DNA of 30,815 bases from the NCBI GenBank assembly GCA_000320545.1, contig ADNK01001805.1:1-30815 (forward strand), given 5' to 3'. Position 1 is the stretch's first letter. Each line of letters opens with the position of its first letter. This stretch comes from Bigelowiella natans CCMP2755 (lineage: Eukaryota; Cercozoa; Chlorarachniophyceae). The notes under the pieces were generated by a model. That model made no database searches, was not told the DNA's origin, and was given only the letters and a program-made list of their open reading frames with translations. Below, piece after piece: positions 17,813-27,676 of the stretch. The translations under genes and the position numbers were made by a program.

Positions 17813-18719
17813 TTACGCGTGCGCGCACACACACGCACGCATACACACATTCGCATATCCACACAAAATGAGAGTGTGCCTCTCCCACACTATCCTACAT
17901 ACGCTGCTGCTGCCGCTGCTGCTGCACTAATAGTGACACTAATGGTAATGACTACATTGGCATTGCTACCTTGCTGTAACTAACGGCTGCTCGCACTATC
18001 ACTTCCGCTGCTGCAACGAACCGTGCATGCGAAACAGGTACGGAAACTCTCTTCTCCTCTCCCGTCTGAGCGACACACAAGTCGATAAGATAGCGAAGGC
18101 TGATGCAAAGTATCAAAAGGCTCAGGCCAGGCTACAGGAGCAGATGGCCAAGATCACTAGAGAAATGCGAAGTGCGGCCTCAGAAGCCGGGGAAGCTGAG
18201 GTGCTAAAGCTGTCAATATGCTGCACGCGACATTTTACTTTATCATATTTGAATTCTCTCTCTGTCCCCCCCCCCCCCCCGCCTGTGAGCGAAATCATTG
18301 CGCACAGAGTAAGTTCCTCCCGCCCTTATTTGTATCAGGGCGACTCATCCTCCTCCTCTTCCTCCTCCTCCTCGATGATGAAGAAAATGCAGCTCAAGCG
18401 CAAATCAAAGGAGCTGCAGGCAAAGCAAGCGTCTGTACTCTCGGCCTACAACGAGGCCGAAACCGAGTTCATTCGCAAAGTCTCCTCGCAGCTGAGTGAG
18501 GACGGTACCATCATGCGGAGCGCTTCTGCGTCGTTCGAATGCCTGTCTTTGCAACGCTTTTTGAGGACAGGGCCTCCTTGGAACTAGCCGCGTTTTTTGT
18601 CTGATTTTTCCCGTGTGATCGCTGTTCTAAATATGTAGGCAGGAAAGAATTCACTCAACTGCTGAAAAAAGCCGATATTGGGTGGCAAGATGGTACTTTT
18701 ATCCATGGCGAACCAATAC

Positions 18720-18762
<43 letters not shown>

Positions 18763-18801
18763 GAGAGAATATAATATAATATAATGATATATGTGTATGT
18801 G

Positions 18802-18840
<39 letters not shown>

Positions 18841-20398
18841 TTTAACTAATAGCACACACAGTAATCACAGCAACACCAAATCGCAGGTATCAGCGGCCTT
18901 TCGCTCGCCGAGAAGGCCGCGGCAAAGTCGCAGGTCTTTGTCCTCAACTTCCCGGGAGACGTCACGGCGTCTCAGGTCAAGAGTCTTCGTCAAGAGGTCG
19001 GTAGTAGACCGAAGCGACGAGAAACCTCGCGCTCTTTATGTATTCTTGCGCTTCACACCGCCATAGCTATTTTCCATCTTGAAACTCGTTTTAAAGGTGA
19101 CTGCTATCATTCGTTCCGCCAACGCTACAAGGGGCGATGAGGTGTTGCTTGTCCTCAATACGGGGGGAGGTACTGTGACTGGGTATGGTCTAGCTGCGGC
19201 TCAGCTCGTACGGGTGAAAGCAGCCGGGCTCAAGTTGACGATATGCGTTGAGCAGGTGGGGGGGGAGGCTATGGCGTCTTAGCCTAGAATGTGGAGGGTG
19301 GCTGGCGTGTTTGTATATACACCGTGCGAGAAGCGTGCCGACATTGTTAGATTGTCTTGGGGGGGGGGGGGTGGGTTTATGTAGTCTCCCTCGAAGGCAT
19401 TGCTTTTTGCAACGCGGTATTCACGAAAGCGGGGCACCGCTGCTGCACTATGCTTGCTGCCGTCGACGGCGTGCATTGCGCATAGATTTCCCTGGTGAAC
19501 AACTGGAGAGTATCTGTGCGGGGAAGATACGAAGAGAAGACCTGCCATTCGGTGGCGGCGCTGCGATGCGAATATGCTACCAGTCCCCCAAAACACCGTG
19601 AATCACGAAAAGTTTGTTTTTGGTTCGCGTTGTTTATTTATTTATCTATTCATTTATTGCACCAATCAGGTAGCGGCGAGCGGGGGCTACATGATGGCCT
19701 GCTGCGCAGATCGACTCATCTCCTCTCCTTTCGCCGTGCTGGGATCGATAGGTGTGATCACGCAACAGCCAAACGTTTACGACCGTCTTAAGAAGGAGGG
19801 AGTCGAGTTCCTAACGGTGATACTCTATATTTATTTATCAATTTATAAATATATAAATTATATATATATTTTTAATGTTTGTTGTGTTGCGTACTTGTGT
19901 ATGTGTGTGGTATGTGAATCGAAACATGTCGTTTTTCCCTTCTGCTTCCTCTTCCTCTTCTTCTTTCTCCTCTTCTTTAAAAACAATGCGTCTGGCCTAA
20001 TGAGTTGTATGTACTCGGCGAATGGTGCCTCGACTCCGTACACCGTCTGCGCATCGTACCCAAAGGTGACCGCTGGGAAGTACAAGCGCACGCTGACACC
20101 GTTCAAGAAACCTACTGAGGAGGACTTCGATAAGACGAAGGAGGATCTTGAGGCTATTTGGACGCTCTTTAAGGACTTTGTCAAGGAGCAAAGGTTGGTT
20201 TTGGCGATGAGAGTAGTCGTGGAAGTAGTAGTAGTAGTGCTATCAGTTGTTGTAGGAGCCGTGAGCTCGTTGCCTTGGTTCCAAGGGATAGAACAGTGCG
20301 AGTTGCGACTGGTTGTGTGAAATGGAAGAAGCATCGATGTCCTCGCCTTAAAAGAGTCAAACCGAGAGGATCTCGAGCAGCATTCCGTCTTACGCCGT

Positions 20399-20434
<36 letters not shown>

Positions 20435-21160
20435 TTATTTATATTTACATATACATGCCAACTCATAAGCTCCATTCTCTTGCTTTTCGAATCAGGCCTA
20501 AGCTGGACGTTAGCCTTGTCGCGACAGGAGAAACTTGGTTCGGGAAGGACGCGCTTGAGCGAAATCTCGTCGATGAGCTCAAGACGACCGATGACGTGTT
20601 GCTCGAGTACCTTGATGAAGGTGGGTGGTCAGGGCCGTTAGCGTGCGGAAAGCTACCGATCGATTTCTTCCCCGTTTTTTGAGTAGCATGTGCGCCAAAA
20701 CTGTACGGCGGCACGGGATCACCATCGGCACCTTTGTTCCGCCATCGCTCGCGAGTGGCTGTGCTTTTTCGTTTTTGCGCTATTCGTTTTACTCCTCGTC
20801 GAGGCGAGTCTGTCCTTTTCTCATAAAAGCGCCCTTCCGGTTTTTTCAAATAATGCAGGAAGAGATATATACTCGGTGAAGTACAGCGAGCCGCAAACAA
20901 GCCCTCTAGGACAGCTGCTGCCATCTGCTACTGGTGGGGGCGGTCTTCGTGCATTAGCCATGGCGTGGTTGTTTGGAGATCAGGTTGTGGGAAGATATGT
21001 GAACGACAGGGCGACATCGGCTGGTGGGCTTGCGGGGTTGGATGAGTACGAAAGGATGATGATGCTGAAGAACGATGATCTTCAAGCAGGCGCGAGGGTA
21101 GGTAACGAGCATCTTCTCGTTGACCGCACGAGTGAATCGACGTTCTTCATGGATAAGTAG
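15490..21160 (+). CDS. sohB: SohB-type membrane serine protease (peptidase family S49), 644 aa, 15 exons
   Basis: Exons: 15490-15598, 16376-16450, 16598-16668, 16842-17000, 17166-17231, 17632-17765, 18071-18200, 18339-18504, 18639-18692, 18887-18996, 19097-19255, 19670-19816, 20066-20193, 20496-20620 and 20859-21160. All phases join to 645 codons with stop. Residues 8-26 are a signal-peptide-like core, followed by an Ala/Ser-rich segment (36-50), suggesting entry to the secretory route or a complex plastid. A membrane span lies at about 104-130. A charged helical region with ten serines at 251-260 precedes the S49 domain, in the same order as bacterial SohB. Ser415 (VAASGGYMM) is the expected nucleophile and Lys467 (GKYKRTLTPF) the general base, 52 residues apart. 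Family members cleave membrane or signal-peptide substrates. Least certain are the exon 1-2 junction and the exon 4 donor (ATG|GTCGCT). The exon 10 donor GTCGGT is also weak. Confidence 0.88.
16141..16200. repeat. (CT)n, poly-C and poly-T tract in SohB intron 1
   Basis: CT repeats of about 28 bp are followed by seven cytosines and a T run, inside a 777-bp intron. Confidence 0.8.
17116..17144. repeat. (TG)n in SohB intron 4
   Basis: TG repeats end about 20 bp before the acceptor ATCGCAG at 17165. Confidence 0.85.
17361..17556. repeat. trinucleotide repeats in SohB intron 5
   Basis: (CTG)/(CTA) units run from about 17361 to 17419. (CTC)n passing into (CAT)n follows at about 17503-17556. All are within one intron of 400 bp, so the Leu-, Thr- and His-rich open frames here are not coding. 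Confidence 0.85.
18722..18840. repeat. (CT)n and (AT)n in SohB intron 9
   Basis: (CT)n of about 38 bp and (AT)n of about 34 bp flank an ATAATATAAT segment. Confidence 0.85.
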
Positions 21161-22124
21161 CGAGGTTGACGGTCTCTCAGAGGGCGAGCATCTTTGTATT
21201 CTCTGAATGCTGCTGACATAGCTGTTGGTTATGTTTGAAGAGTCACAAGTTATATTTAGTGTTCACAATGAGGATTCTAGCGTTTGTCTGTGCATGCATG
21301 CCCCAGAGCGATGACAATGTGCACTGCTGACTTGCACTGCATGCGTGCGCTTGAACTCCGCCCGCTTTTTTGACTCATCAGCCATCGGCGTGCGCACACA
21401 GCTCCGATCCATGCCAGCATAGCTAGACAGCTTGACAGCCTGTAAGTGTAGCACATGCTCCACAACTCCTAGCCATTTGCAACAGCCCACAGGCTCTCCG
21501 TAGCACATAGGGCTAGCTCTTGCATTTCATACGACATTCAGCTACATAGCTAGCGCGCTAGCACCGCACATGCTACACATATGTGCTAGCATGTGTCTCA
21601 TCTAGTGATGTGTGACCGCACTAGCTAGTAGCTGTAGCACAGTGCATGACGTAGTCTAGGTAGTGAATGACAACAAGGCCCGCCGCCATTCCTGCATTGC
21701 ATTCTAGATTACTACATTGTACATGATAGACATGCAACACACAATAGATTGCTATGTGCATGCTAGATTGCTACTACTAGATTGGCGGTCACAACAATGT
21801 TACGTTTGTTGCCATCATTGCACATCACACACAGCTAGACAGCTGCTAGAGCTATCTAGCTATAGCTAGCTAGACAGCACTAGAGCATCTAGCTCTAGAG
21901 CTGATGACGTACGCCGAAACGTTAATGCACCTTCTTGTACATACAACAGCTAGCCGTGTGAGCGGCGCGTCACGCACGGCGATGCAATCGACGACCTAGC
22001 TAGCTAGGTGGCCAGCAGTCATATCTTCACATCTAGATGTGCGCATGTGCATCTACTAGACATATGTACGGCCAGCGGTTATTTGCCGCAAGCTATTGAT
22101 TGATGGTCTGTGTGAATCGCACTT

Positions 22125-22172
<48 letters not shown>

Positions 22173-22395
22173 CCTTCTCCAGCATGGATATATGTCTAGA
22201 TGTGTCCACACATGCAAATCCAATATCTGAACTCGGTGATAGCTACTTGGTGTAATTCAACGAAGTTACATCACATTTTGTGCAGGTAAACATATAAAAC
22301 GCATTGCCTTGCTGATTCCAAGAGTAGAATGGAAATATGTTTCGACAGCTGTAAACTACTAAATGAATGCCTTCTATTCCATCGTTCTAATCGGT
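21161..22395. other. intergenic repeat DNA between SohB and cox1-c
   Basis: No gene is seen. It has GCTAGC-rich sequence, a (CT)n run at about 22127-22162 and CTAG scars. The first 90 bp are probably the SohB 3' untranslated region. The two flanking genes converge here. Confidence 0.55.
21581..22203. repeat. CTAG mini-insertions with duplications (zone 3)
   Basis: CTAG at 21656 is flanked by GTAGT (5 bp), 21835 by ACAG, 21856 by CTAT, 21880 by AGCA and 22196 by ATGT, all exact and adjacent. At 21586 ATGTG flanks CTAGC with one extra base on the right. Tandem CTAG runs (21865, 22000) lack clear duplicates. Confidence 0.85.
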
Positions 22396-23020
22396 TTACT
22401 CGATATCATAGATGATTGGAGACTCTTCGAAGCAGTGGCGAGGAGGGGGGGATGGGAGGGTCCACTCAAGAGTTGGAGACATGTGAGCGAGAACGACCTT
22501 TTCTCCCTTAGGGGTAACGTATGTCAGTGAACCATCTTCCATGGCGAGCCTACGAAAGAATAAAATTTTGGATTAAGTAAGGATGCGTTGTCTTTACAAA
22601 TATTGTGATCCGAAGGAATTACTTCTCATCGGCGAATCCTGAAATTTCGTAGCAGTCTTCTTCAATGATAAATCTGTATTAAGCGCGGAATATGAGCAAA
22701 ATTAGGTCATCTCCTGGATAGTTCTTGCTTTTGTTGTTGTCAGTGATTCAGTACCCGAGGGAATCGCGGCGAGAATCTTCCCAAGTTGCGAATCCTGGGC
22801 GTCCCCATTCATCCTCCACCAAATCCTTGTAGCCCCTCTTTGGAAGAGCTAATTTAATGAAGAGTGTTAATACCATATCGCAGCCAGAGATCGATGGTAA
22901 CTTATCGCTTCATTTCTTCTTAAGAAATATTTTTCTATTCTAATTTATCACACCATGAAGTGAGAGTCTAAGAGTGTTGATGCTGGCGCGTCGAGCTGCG
23001 AGTCTGATCAGAGAAGCCAT
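22396..23020 (-). CDS. cox1-c: Cox1-c: nucleus-encoded C-terminal segment of cytochrome c oxidase subunit 1, 121 aa, four exons
   Basis: Minus-strand exons in order: 23020-22954, 22848-22755, 22673-22623 and 22549-22396. Phases 1, 2 and 2 join to 121 codons plus stop. Donors read G|GTGTGA, GG|GTACTG and AA|GTAATT, with acceptors ATTAG, ATACAG and CGTAG. Residues 1-22 (MASLIRLAARRASINTLRLS...) are a classic mitochondrial presequence: Arg, Ser, Ala and Leu with no acid. The last 30 residues contain SPTLEWTLPSPPPRHCFEES, the conserved C-terminal tail of mitochondrial and bacterial COX1 (usual form TLEWTLPSPPPxHxFE). The middle (EDEWGRPGFATWEDSRRDSLG, then IIEEDCYEISGFADEK) is acidic and not part of standard COX1. 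A nuclear Cox1-c acting in trans with a C-terminally truncated mtDNA-encoded Cox1 is known from Acanthamoeba and other protists. The product should be imported and join complex IV. Confidence 0.85.
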
Positions 23021-23792
23021 GGTCAGAGAGAGAGGGGATCCTCGATTCTGCTTTTCTAAGACTTAGCATATTCATACCGATCCCTCAGATGCAATAAAAG
23101 GGATCTATTTATAGAATTAAATGGACACTATTCATGTCGTTAGATGTAAAATAGAACTTAATTTTGTAGCGTGGGCCTGTGGAAACTTTGAAAGAGTTGA
23201 GGTTGCATGTGGGCTATCTCGAAAACGATCCAAACTGATGGAAAGGCTGCTTTCTTAAACCATGCAGGAATCCTGCTAATTATTGATGATCATTGAGAAA
23301 ATTGATGTCGCAATAAGAAATGAGGGTAAACAGCCATCAGGGAACTGAGAAGCCGCATAAACTTGGAGCTTAAAAAATACAAAAACTACGCATGAAAAAT
23401 TAGAAATGCCGGTGTTACGGGACTTTAATTCAAAAATAATGTTTTTTTAATACTACGACATAATTATTTAATGGAAAATCTATTAAAAAGATGGGTAGCT
23501 TAATCCTTAAAGATTTGCAACAGCCTACCGCTTTTTAAAACTGCAGTGAAATTCGGCATATTGCTCTTCGCTGCGACGCGGAATATTCCGAGTTCGCTGC
23601 AAAGATCGCGGATATTTTCTTCGCTATTTTTACTGGTATGCAGAGAATAATATGTGTCGCATGTAATAATTTTATTCGGTTTCGAAAATTCGTAAAAAAT
23701 GCCGGTATTTCTAGCAAATTCCCGTTGCCTTCCACGATCATTGCCCACGCCCACCTTCCCTGTGCCCACGTGCGATCTATCACATCGTTACT
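23021..23792. other. intergenic between divergent cox1-c and MFS genes
   Basis: Mostly AT-rich. It should hold the promoters of both flanking genes. An 89-codon minus-strand frame (23769-23500) lies here, but I see no family features and do not call it. The palindrome GGAATATTCC lies at about 23580. Confidence 0.5.
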
Positions 23793-25300
23793 ATGAGCGA
23801 GAGCAGCACTAGGACGAAAGTGTCTTATGGGCCTCCGCGCATGGTATTTGCACTACTTCTGGGATCGACATTCGCGATGGGCGTGGAGTATGCTATTCTC
23901 ATGCCCACAGTCTGGAGGTACGTCCAAAACAATGGCGGGTCGAAAGCATTCCTTGGGTTTATCCTCTCAGGGTTTAGTCTCACGCGCACCCTCGCTTTCG
24001 TCCTCGTTGGCTATTGGAGCGATAAGCGCCCAATGAAGGAGCCTTTCGTGTTCAGCTTCTTAATCGGGGCGGTTGGGAATATGCTCTACGGCTTGGCTGG
24101 AGGTAGTGATCGTCAGACTTGCTTTTGCTAAAATGGGTAGAATGCTGCGCTATGTTGGCGAGACACGCGAAATCATGCTTCGCTTCTCTTCGCTGTGTTT
24201 TGTTGTAGGGTTGAACTCTCTCCCCGTGATGTTGGTCGGGAGGCTGATCGCCGGGGTTGGCGCTGCGAGCACCACACTTAACCAGTCTTACATCGCTCGG
24301 ACATCCTCAGTCGATCAAAGGACCAAGCTGCTGTCTTTGTGCAGAGGCACTTCTATCCTTGGAATAGCCTCGGGGCCGGTTCTAAACCTCCTTCTCCTTA
24401 AATTGGACGATAAAAACGTCTGCACAGGAAGGTAGCAATAGAATAGGCCGGGCGTCAACCCTCTTCTCCAGTACATCTCCTCATTTTCCGATTTCATCAG
24501 GTTCTGTCTTGATAGCATGACAAGTGCTGGCTACGTGATGGTGCTCGTAAACCTTCTTCTCTGCTTCCTGTACATGATCGCGTTTGTCGAGCCCCCCCCC
24601 CAAGCAAGCGTATCTAGAAGCATGAGCTACCATCGCCCTGGGAGCAGCCATGGAATTCAGGAATCAAAATATAAGGAAATCGCCACCAACGAGCCAAACT
24701 GGGATGATAATCCTCTAGATGAAGGATGGGGCGAACAGCGCGATGACGTCGGTGCTGGATGGGAACCCATCCGAACCGTTGTTTTCAAGAGGGCCGGGTG
24801 GTTTTGCTTACTGGTCAACTTTGTCACAGGTGGGTGGTTCATGCTGTTTCATCATGATAATAATAATAATAATAATAATAGTAATAATAATAATAAATAA
24901 TGATAATGATAATAGTAACTATAATGGTAATAAACGAATGAGTACGTGGGCAGCTTAAACGAAAGAGTGGTAATATGAGTAGCGACACACGTTCATCCTT
25001 GCCTTGGCGCGGGGCAAGGCTCGTTTCGTTTCGGAAGCTCTTGAGAACATTATATCATTGCGATTTTATGGCGACGACTGGTGTTCATGTTCGACGACAG
25101 ACGCAAAATCTGCGTGATGGAATATTGATATTCTCGGGCAACTGGAAGCTGCTCCGTGCGATTCTTGTAACTTACCAAACACCCTATATCTATCAGGGTT
25201 TGAAATCACGGCACTCGAAACCGCGATTACCCCATTAACTTCAGAGCAGTACGGATGGGGTAATATACCCACGAATAACCAATGAGCCATAGACCTTGCC

Positions 25301-25334
<34 letters not shown>

Positions 25335-25346
25335 ACTTCCATGCTC

Positions 25347-25384
<38 letters not shown>

Positions 25385-25713
25385 CACGCGCGCGCGCTTT
25401 ATTGGACATCTTACACCCTCCCATCCCGTTGATATGTGTTATCTGATGATCTATCTCAGGGACGCAGAACAACTCTTTCATGTTCGCCGGCATCACCGCG
25501 ATCGCGCTGACGTCCATTGTTTCGACCATAGTCCTTGACAAACAGATCTGGAGCAGCCCTCGGTTGATTATTGCCCTCGCGCAGATCTCGCTCGGGGGCG
25601 CTTTTGTGATAGCTCTGGCGCTGTGTGGTGGGCCTAAAGTCCCGGTATACGGTCTGCTTCTATTTGGAGCGTTTCTCGTGTATGGTGTAGTGCTGCAAGG
25701 ACCTCCTGCTATG

Positions 25714-25744
<31 letters not shown>

Positions 25745-26607
25745 GAGGAGGAGGAGTAATTTGAGTAGTGGCTCTAGTCGTGCAAACGCGATGATATTCA
25801 GACAATTTGCCAGATTGATGTCTTCGTGGTAGCGGTTCTCCAATGTTTACTCTTTCTCTGTCAATAGGGTGTATATAGCACCATGATTGGGCATTATGAC
25901 AAGGGCGTATTCATGGGTTATTCGCAAATTGTGCTCGGTGTCGCACGTATTTTTGGGCCCCTATTCGCGGTAAAAAATGATCCTTTAGAATCAAGTTGTA
26001 CGATGCGCCGATTGCTTCGCCCTCATTTTTACGCACGCGCGTTGCAGATATAAATCCGAAGAAATGTAGCTTTAGCAGCGTTAATTTTTCCCAGTTGAAG
26101 GAAGTTGTCTCTTACATGTCTCTGATAGAGCGGTTGCCTCTGTTTCTTCCTTCCAATTTTGCTCCGCAGGGCCTCACTCTCGAATTCCATACTCACTGGC
26201 TGCTATTTGGTGCGAACCATATCCTCTTACCGAACGTGTTATTCTGCGATTCCGTTTGTTTGATATGTTCATCTTCTCACCCCCCTGTAGCACAACCCTC
26301 CTCAAAGCAGCCACCCATTACTCTATACCCTCTAGGAATTCTTTGTCTGGTATATCTGGCAACGCCTATTTCCTTCCCATTCGTGTGGAATAAGATCACA
26401 AAGCACGAAGACGACGAATACTGCTACTCAGGTTGTATTGCTCTTCGACTGGGCAAAGGGTGGGGGGGGGGGGAAGGGGGGTTTGTGGACGTCATCAAGT
26501 GCAAACTTAGTCGAAAGAGAAAATGCCAGACTGATAATTGTTGCTGTTTGGTTTTAGGAATGGAGGATCCATCCGCTGATGTCGGCGATGCTGCTGTGGA
26601 AGGCTGA
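23793..26607 (+). CDS. major facilitator superfamily transporter, MFSD8/CLN7-like, about 503 aa, nine exons
   Basis: Exons: 23793-24102, 24209-24431, 24501-24829, 25197-25259, 25460-25713, 25868-25969, 26170-26209, 26291-26431 and 26558-26607. Phases join in frame to TGA at 26607. About 12 hydrophobic spans fit MFS. The loop between spans 2 and 3 carries the MFS signature (GYWSDKRPMKEP), and span 4 has GRLIAGVGAASTTLNQSYIA followed by DQRTK. The central loop (about residues 200-250) is hydrophilic and Asp/Glu/Trp-rich. ALETAITPLTSEQYGW, and KGVFMGYSQ with RIFGPLFA, are typical of the MFSD8/CLN7 and SPX-MFS relatives, which are endolysosomal or vacuolar transporters. The substrate is not deducible. 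The intron 26210-26290 is 81 bp with no stop, so it may be retained. The exon 5 donor lies at the edge of a GTA repeat. The divergent neighbour is cox1-c. Confidence 0.8.
24857..24900. repeat. (AAT)n in MFS intron 3
   Basis: ATAATAATAAT repeats begin about 28 bp after the exon 3 donor. The Asn or Ile runs they would encode are intronic. Confidence 0.85.
25301..25388. repeat. (AGT)n and (CA)n in MFS intron 4
   Basis: About 11 AGT units at 25301-25334 are followed by CA repeats at 25351-25388. Confidence 0.85.
25714..25743 (+). repeat. (GTA)10 forming the MFS exon 5 donor
   Basis: Ten GTA units start exactly at the exon-intron boundary. Each unit offers a GTAGTA donor, and use of a later one would add valines without changing frame. 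Confidence 0.7.
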
Positions 26608-26856
26608 AAGAAGTCGTCACGAGAATGTGAAGAAAATATGAACGCTAATATAGGCTGTGCAGCCATCCCAGTTGCAGTTTTGTCACACACATTGTTATGA
26701 TTTCAATTCTAGGTATTGTAAGACACCGCGATACACACATCACTCATAAATCTAACACTCTTGTTTGTGTGTGTCTAGCGTGCCAATTTACACATAATAC
26801 ACATTTTGCTAAGTTAAACATGCAAAAGCGATGTTTGGTCGATCATCACATTGAAC

Positions 26857-27676
26857 ATCACTAGATCACCCATTGTCATCCATGCACTGGTGAATCGTGT
26901 TTTCTGAAAACCCGGTAGTGGATGACTAGACATAAGTGTAGTATGTGATGATGGGTTGCTGCTGTGAGACGGTCTAGCGGCCTGTGCAGCCGCACGCCAT
27001 GCCAGCATGGGACTCGATCTAGCGATGCCGCAGGCGCTGATGCACTACTAGCTAGCTAGCGTGCCGTCATGTGACCAAACTAGAGGCCCAACGTTGCATC
27101 GATTTGCCACTAGATCTAGAGATGTCGACATGTGCATCCTTCATTGGGACTGTCCGCTTTGCCGAGGGTCAACATGAAGAGCGACCCCACTTTGCATGGC
27201 TAACAGACGCCTTGAAGAGACTTCCTAGTTGCACTTGCGAATGCTAGAATGCATCGCTAGATCGATGCATCGCCACACGCACACATGCATGGTGTTTAAC
27301 CCCTCTAGCCCTCCAGCTAGCTCTGAGCTAGCCCTGATGACGAAACTGAGAAAGTTGCAAAGCGAAAGTTTGCACATCTCTCAGTTTTTTCATTTTCACT
27401 AGTTCAAGTCACATGGACGATGGGCATGATGATTGTTTGTTGTCCGAGCCAAATGCACCGGGCAGATTCTCAAGGATCAGGCGTGTCCATCGCCCAGTCA
27501 ATGCACGCGGAGCGGATGGACTCGCACAGTCACAGATCCACCCGCTTTGCAGCGTTTTTGAGGCGAATTGCACCAAAGAAACAATGAAACAATGAAACAA
27601 TGAAACAATGATGATGAACTACGTATTCAAAACGTTGCCAAGACGTTTGCAGTGTGCGAAAGGCAGTGCTAGAGTG
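26857..27676. repeat. CTAG mini-insertions with duplications (zone 4)
   Basis: CTAG with exact adjacent duplicates: 26861 ATCA, 27019 CGAT, 27116 AGAT, 27244 AATG, 27257 ATCG, 27305 CCCT, 27399 TTCA, 27669 AGTG. A looser case at 27774 has GCAA on both sides of CTAGCA. Confidence 0.85.
27343..27388. other. stem-loop, 9 bp plus 7 bp
   Basis: AAACTGAGA (27343-27351) pairs with TCTCAGTTT (27379-27387). Inside, GT-GCAAA with one bulged T pairs with TTTGC-AC around a GCGAAAG loop. There is no T-run terminator context in a known gene and the role is unknown. Confidence 0.5.

Noticed and set aside
21897-21925. Hammerhead-ribozyme-like core CTGATGA ... GAAAC (also at 27333)
   Set aside because: Stem II cannot form in the 8 bases between the core boxes at 21901, only one base separates them at 27333, and no matching stem III with a cleavage triplet is seen.
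22034-22047. ACATCTAGATGT as another CTAG scar
   Set aside because: The flanks are inverted (palindromic), not directly repeated, so it does not meet the duplication rule. CTAG sites without exact adjacent duplicates (for example 402, 964, 1208, 21510, 26929) were also left out.
23500-23769. 89-codon minus-strand frame between cox1-c and the MFS gene
   Set aside because: No family features. It ends against the MFS start and is more likely promoter or leader sequence.
27413-27595. 60-codon frame with acidic start in repeat DNA
   Set aside because: It lies in scar-rich repeat DNA, runs into the AACAATGAA tandem run, and is open on both strands by composition.
557-27676. CTAG scars as cloning or adapter artefacts
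   Set aside because: Linker ligation at CTAG overhangs would not create different 4-5 bp direct duplications at each site, and paired repeat copies show clean 8-9 bp insertions.
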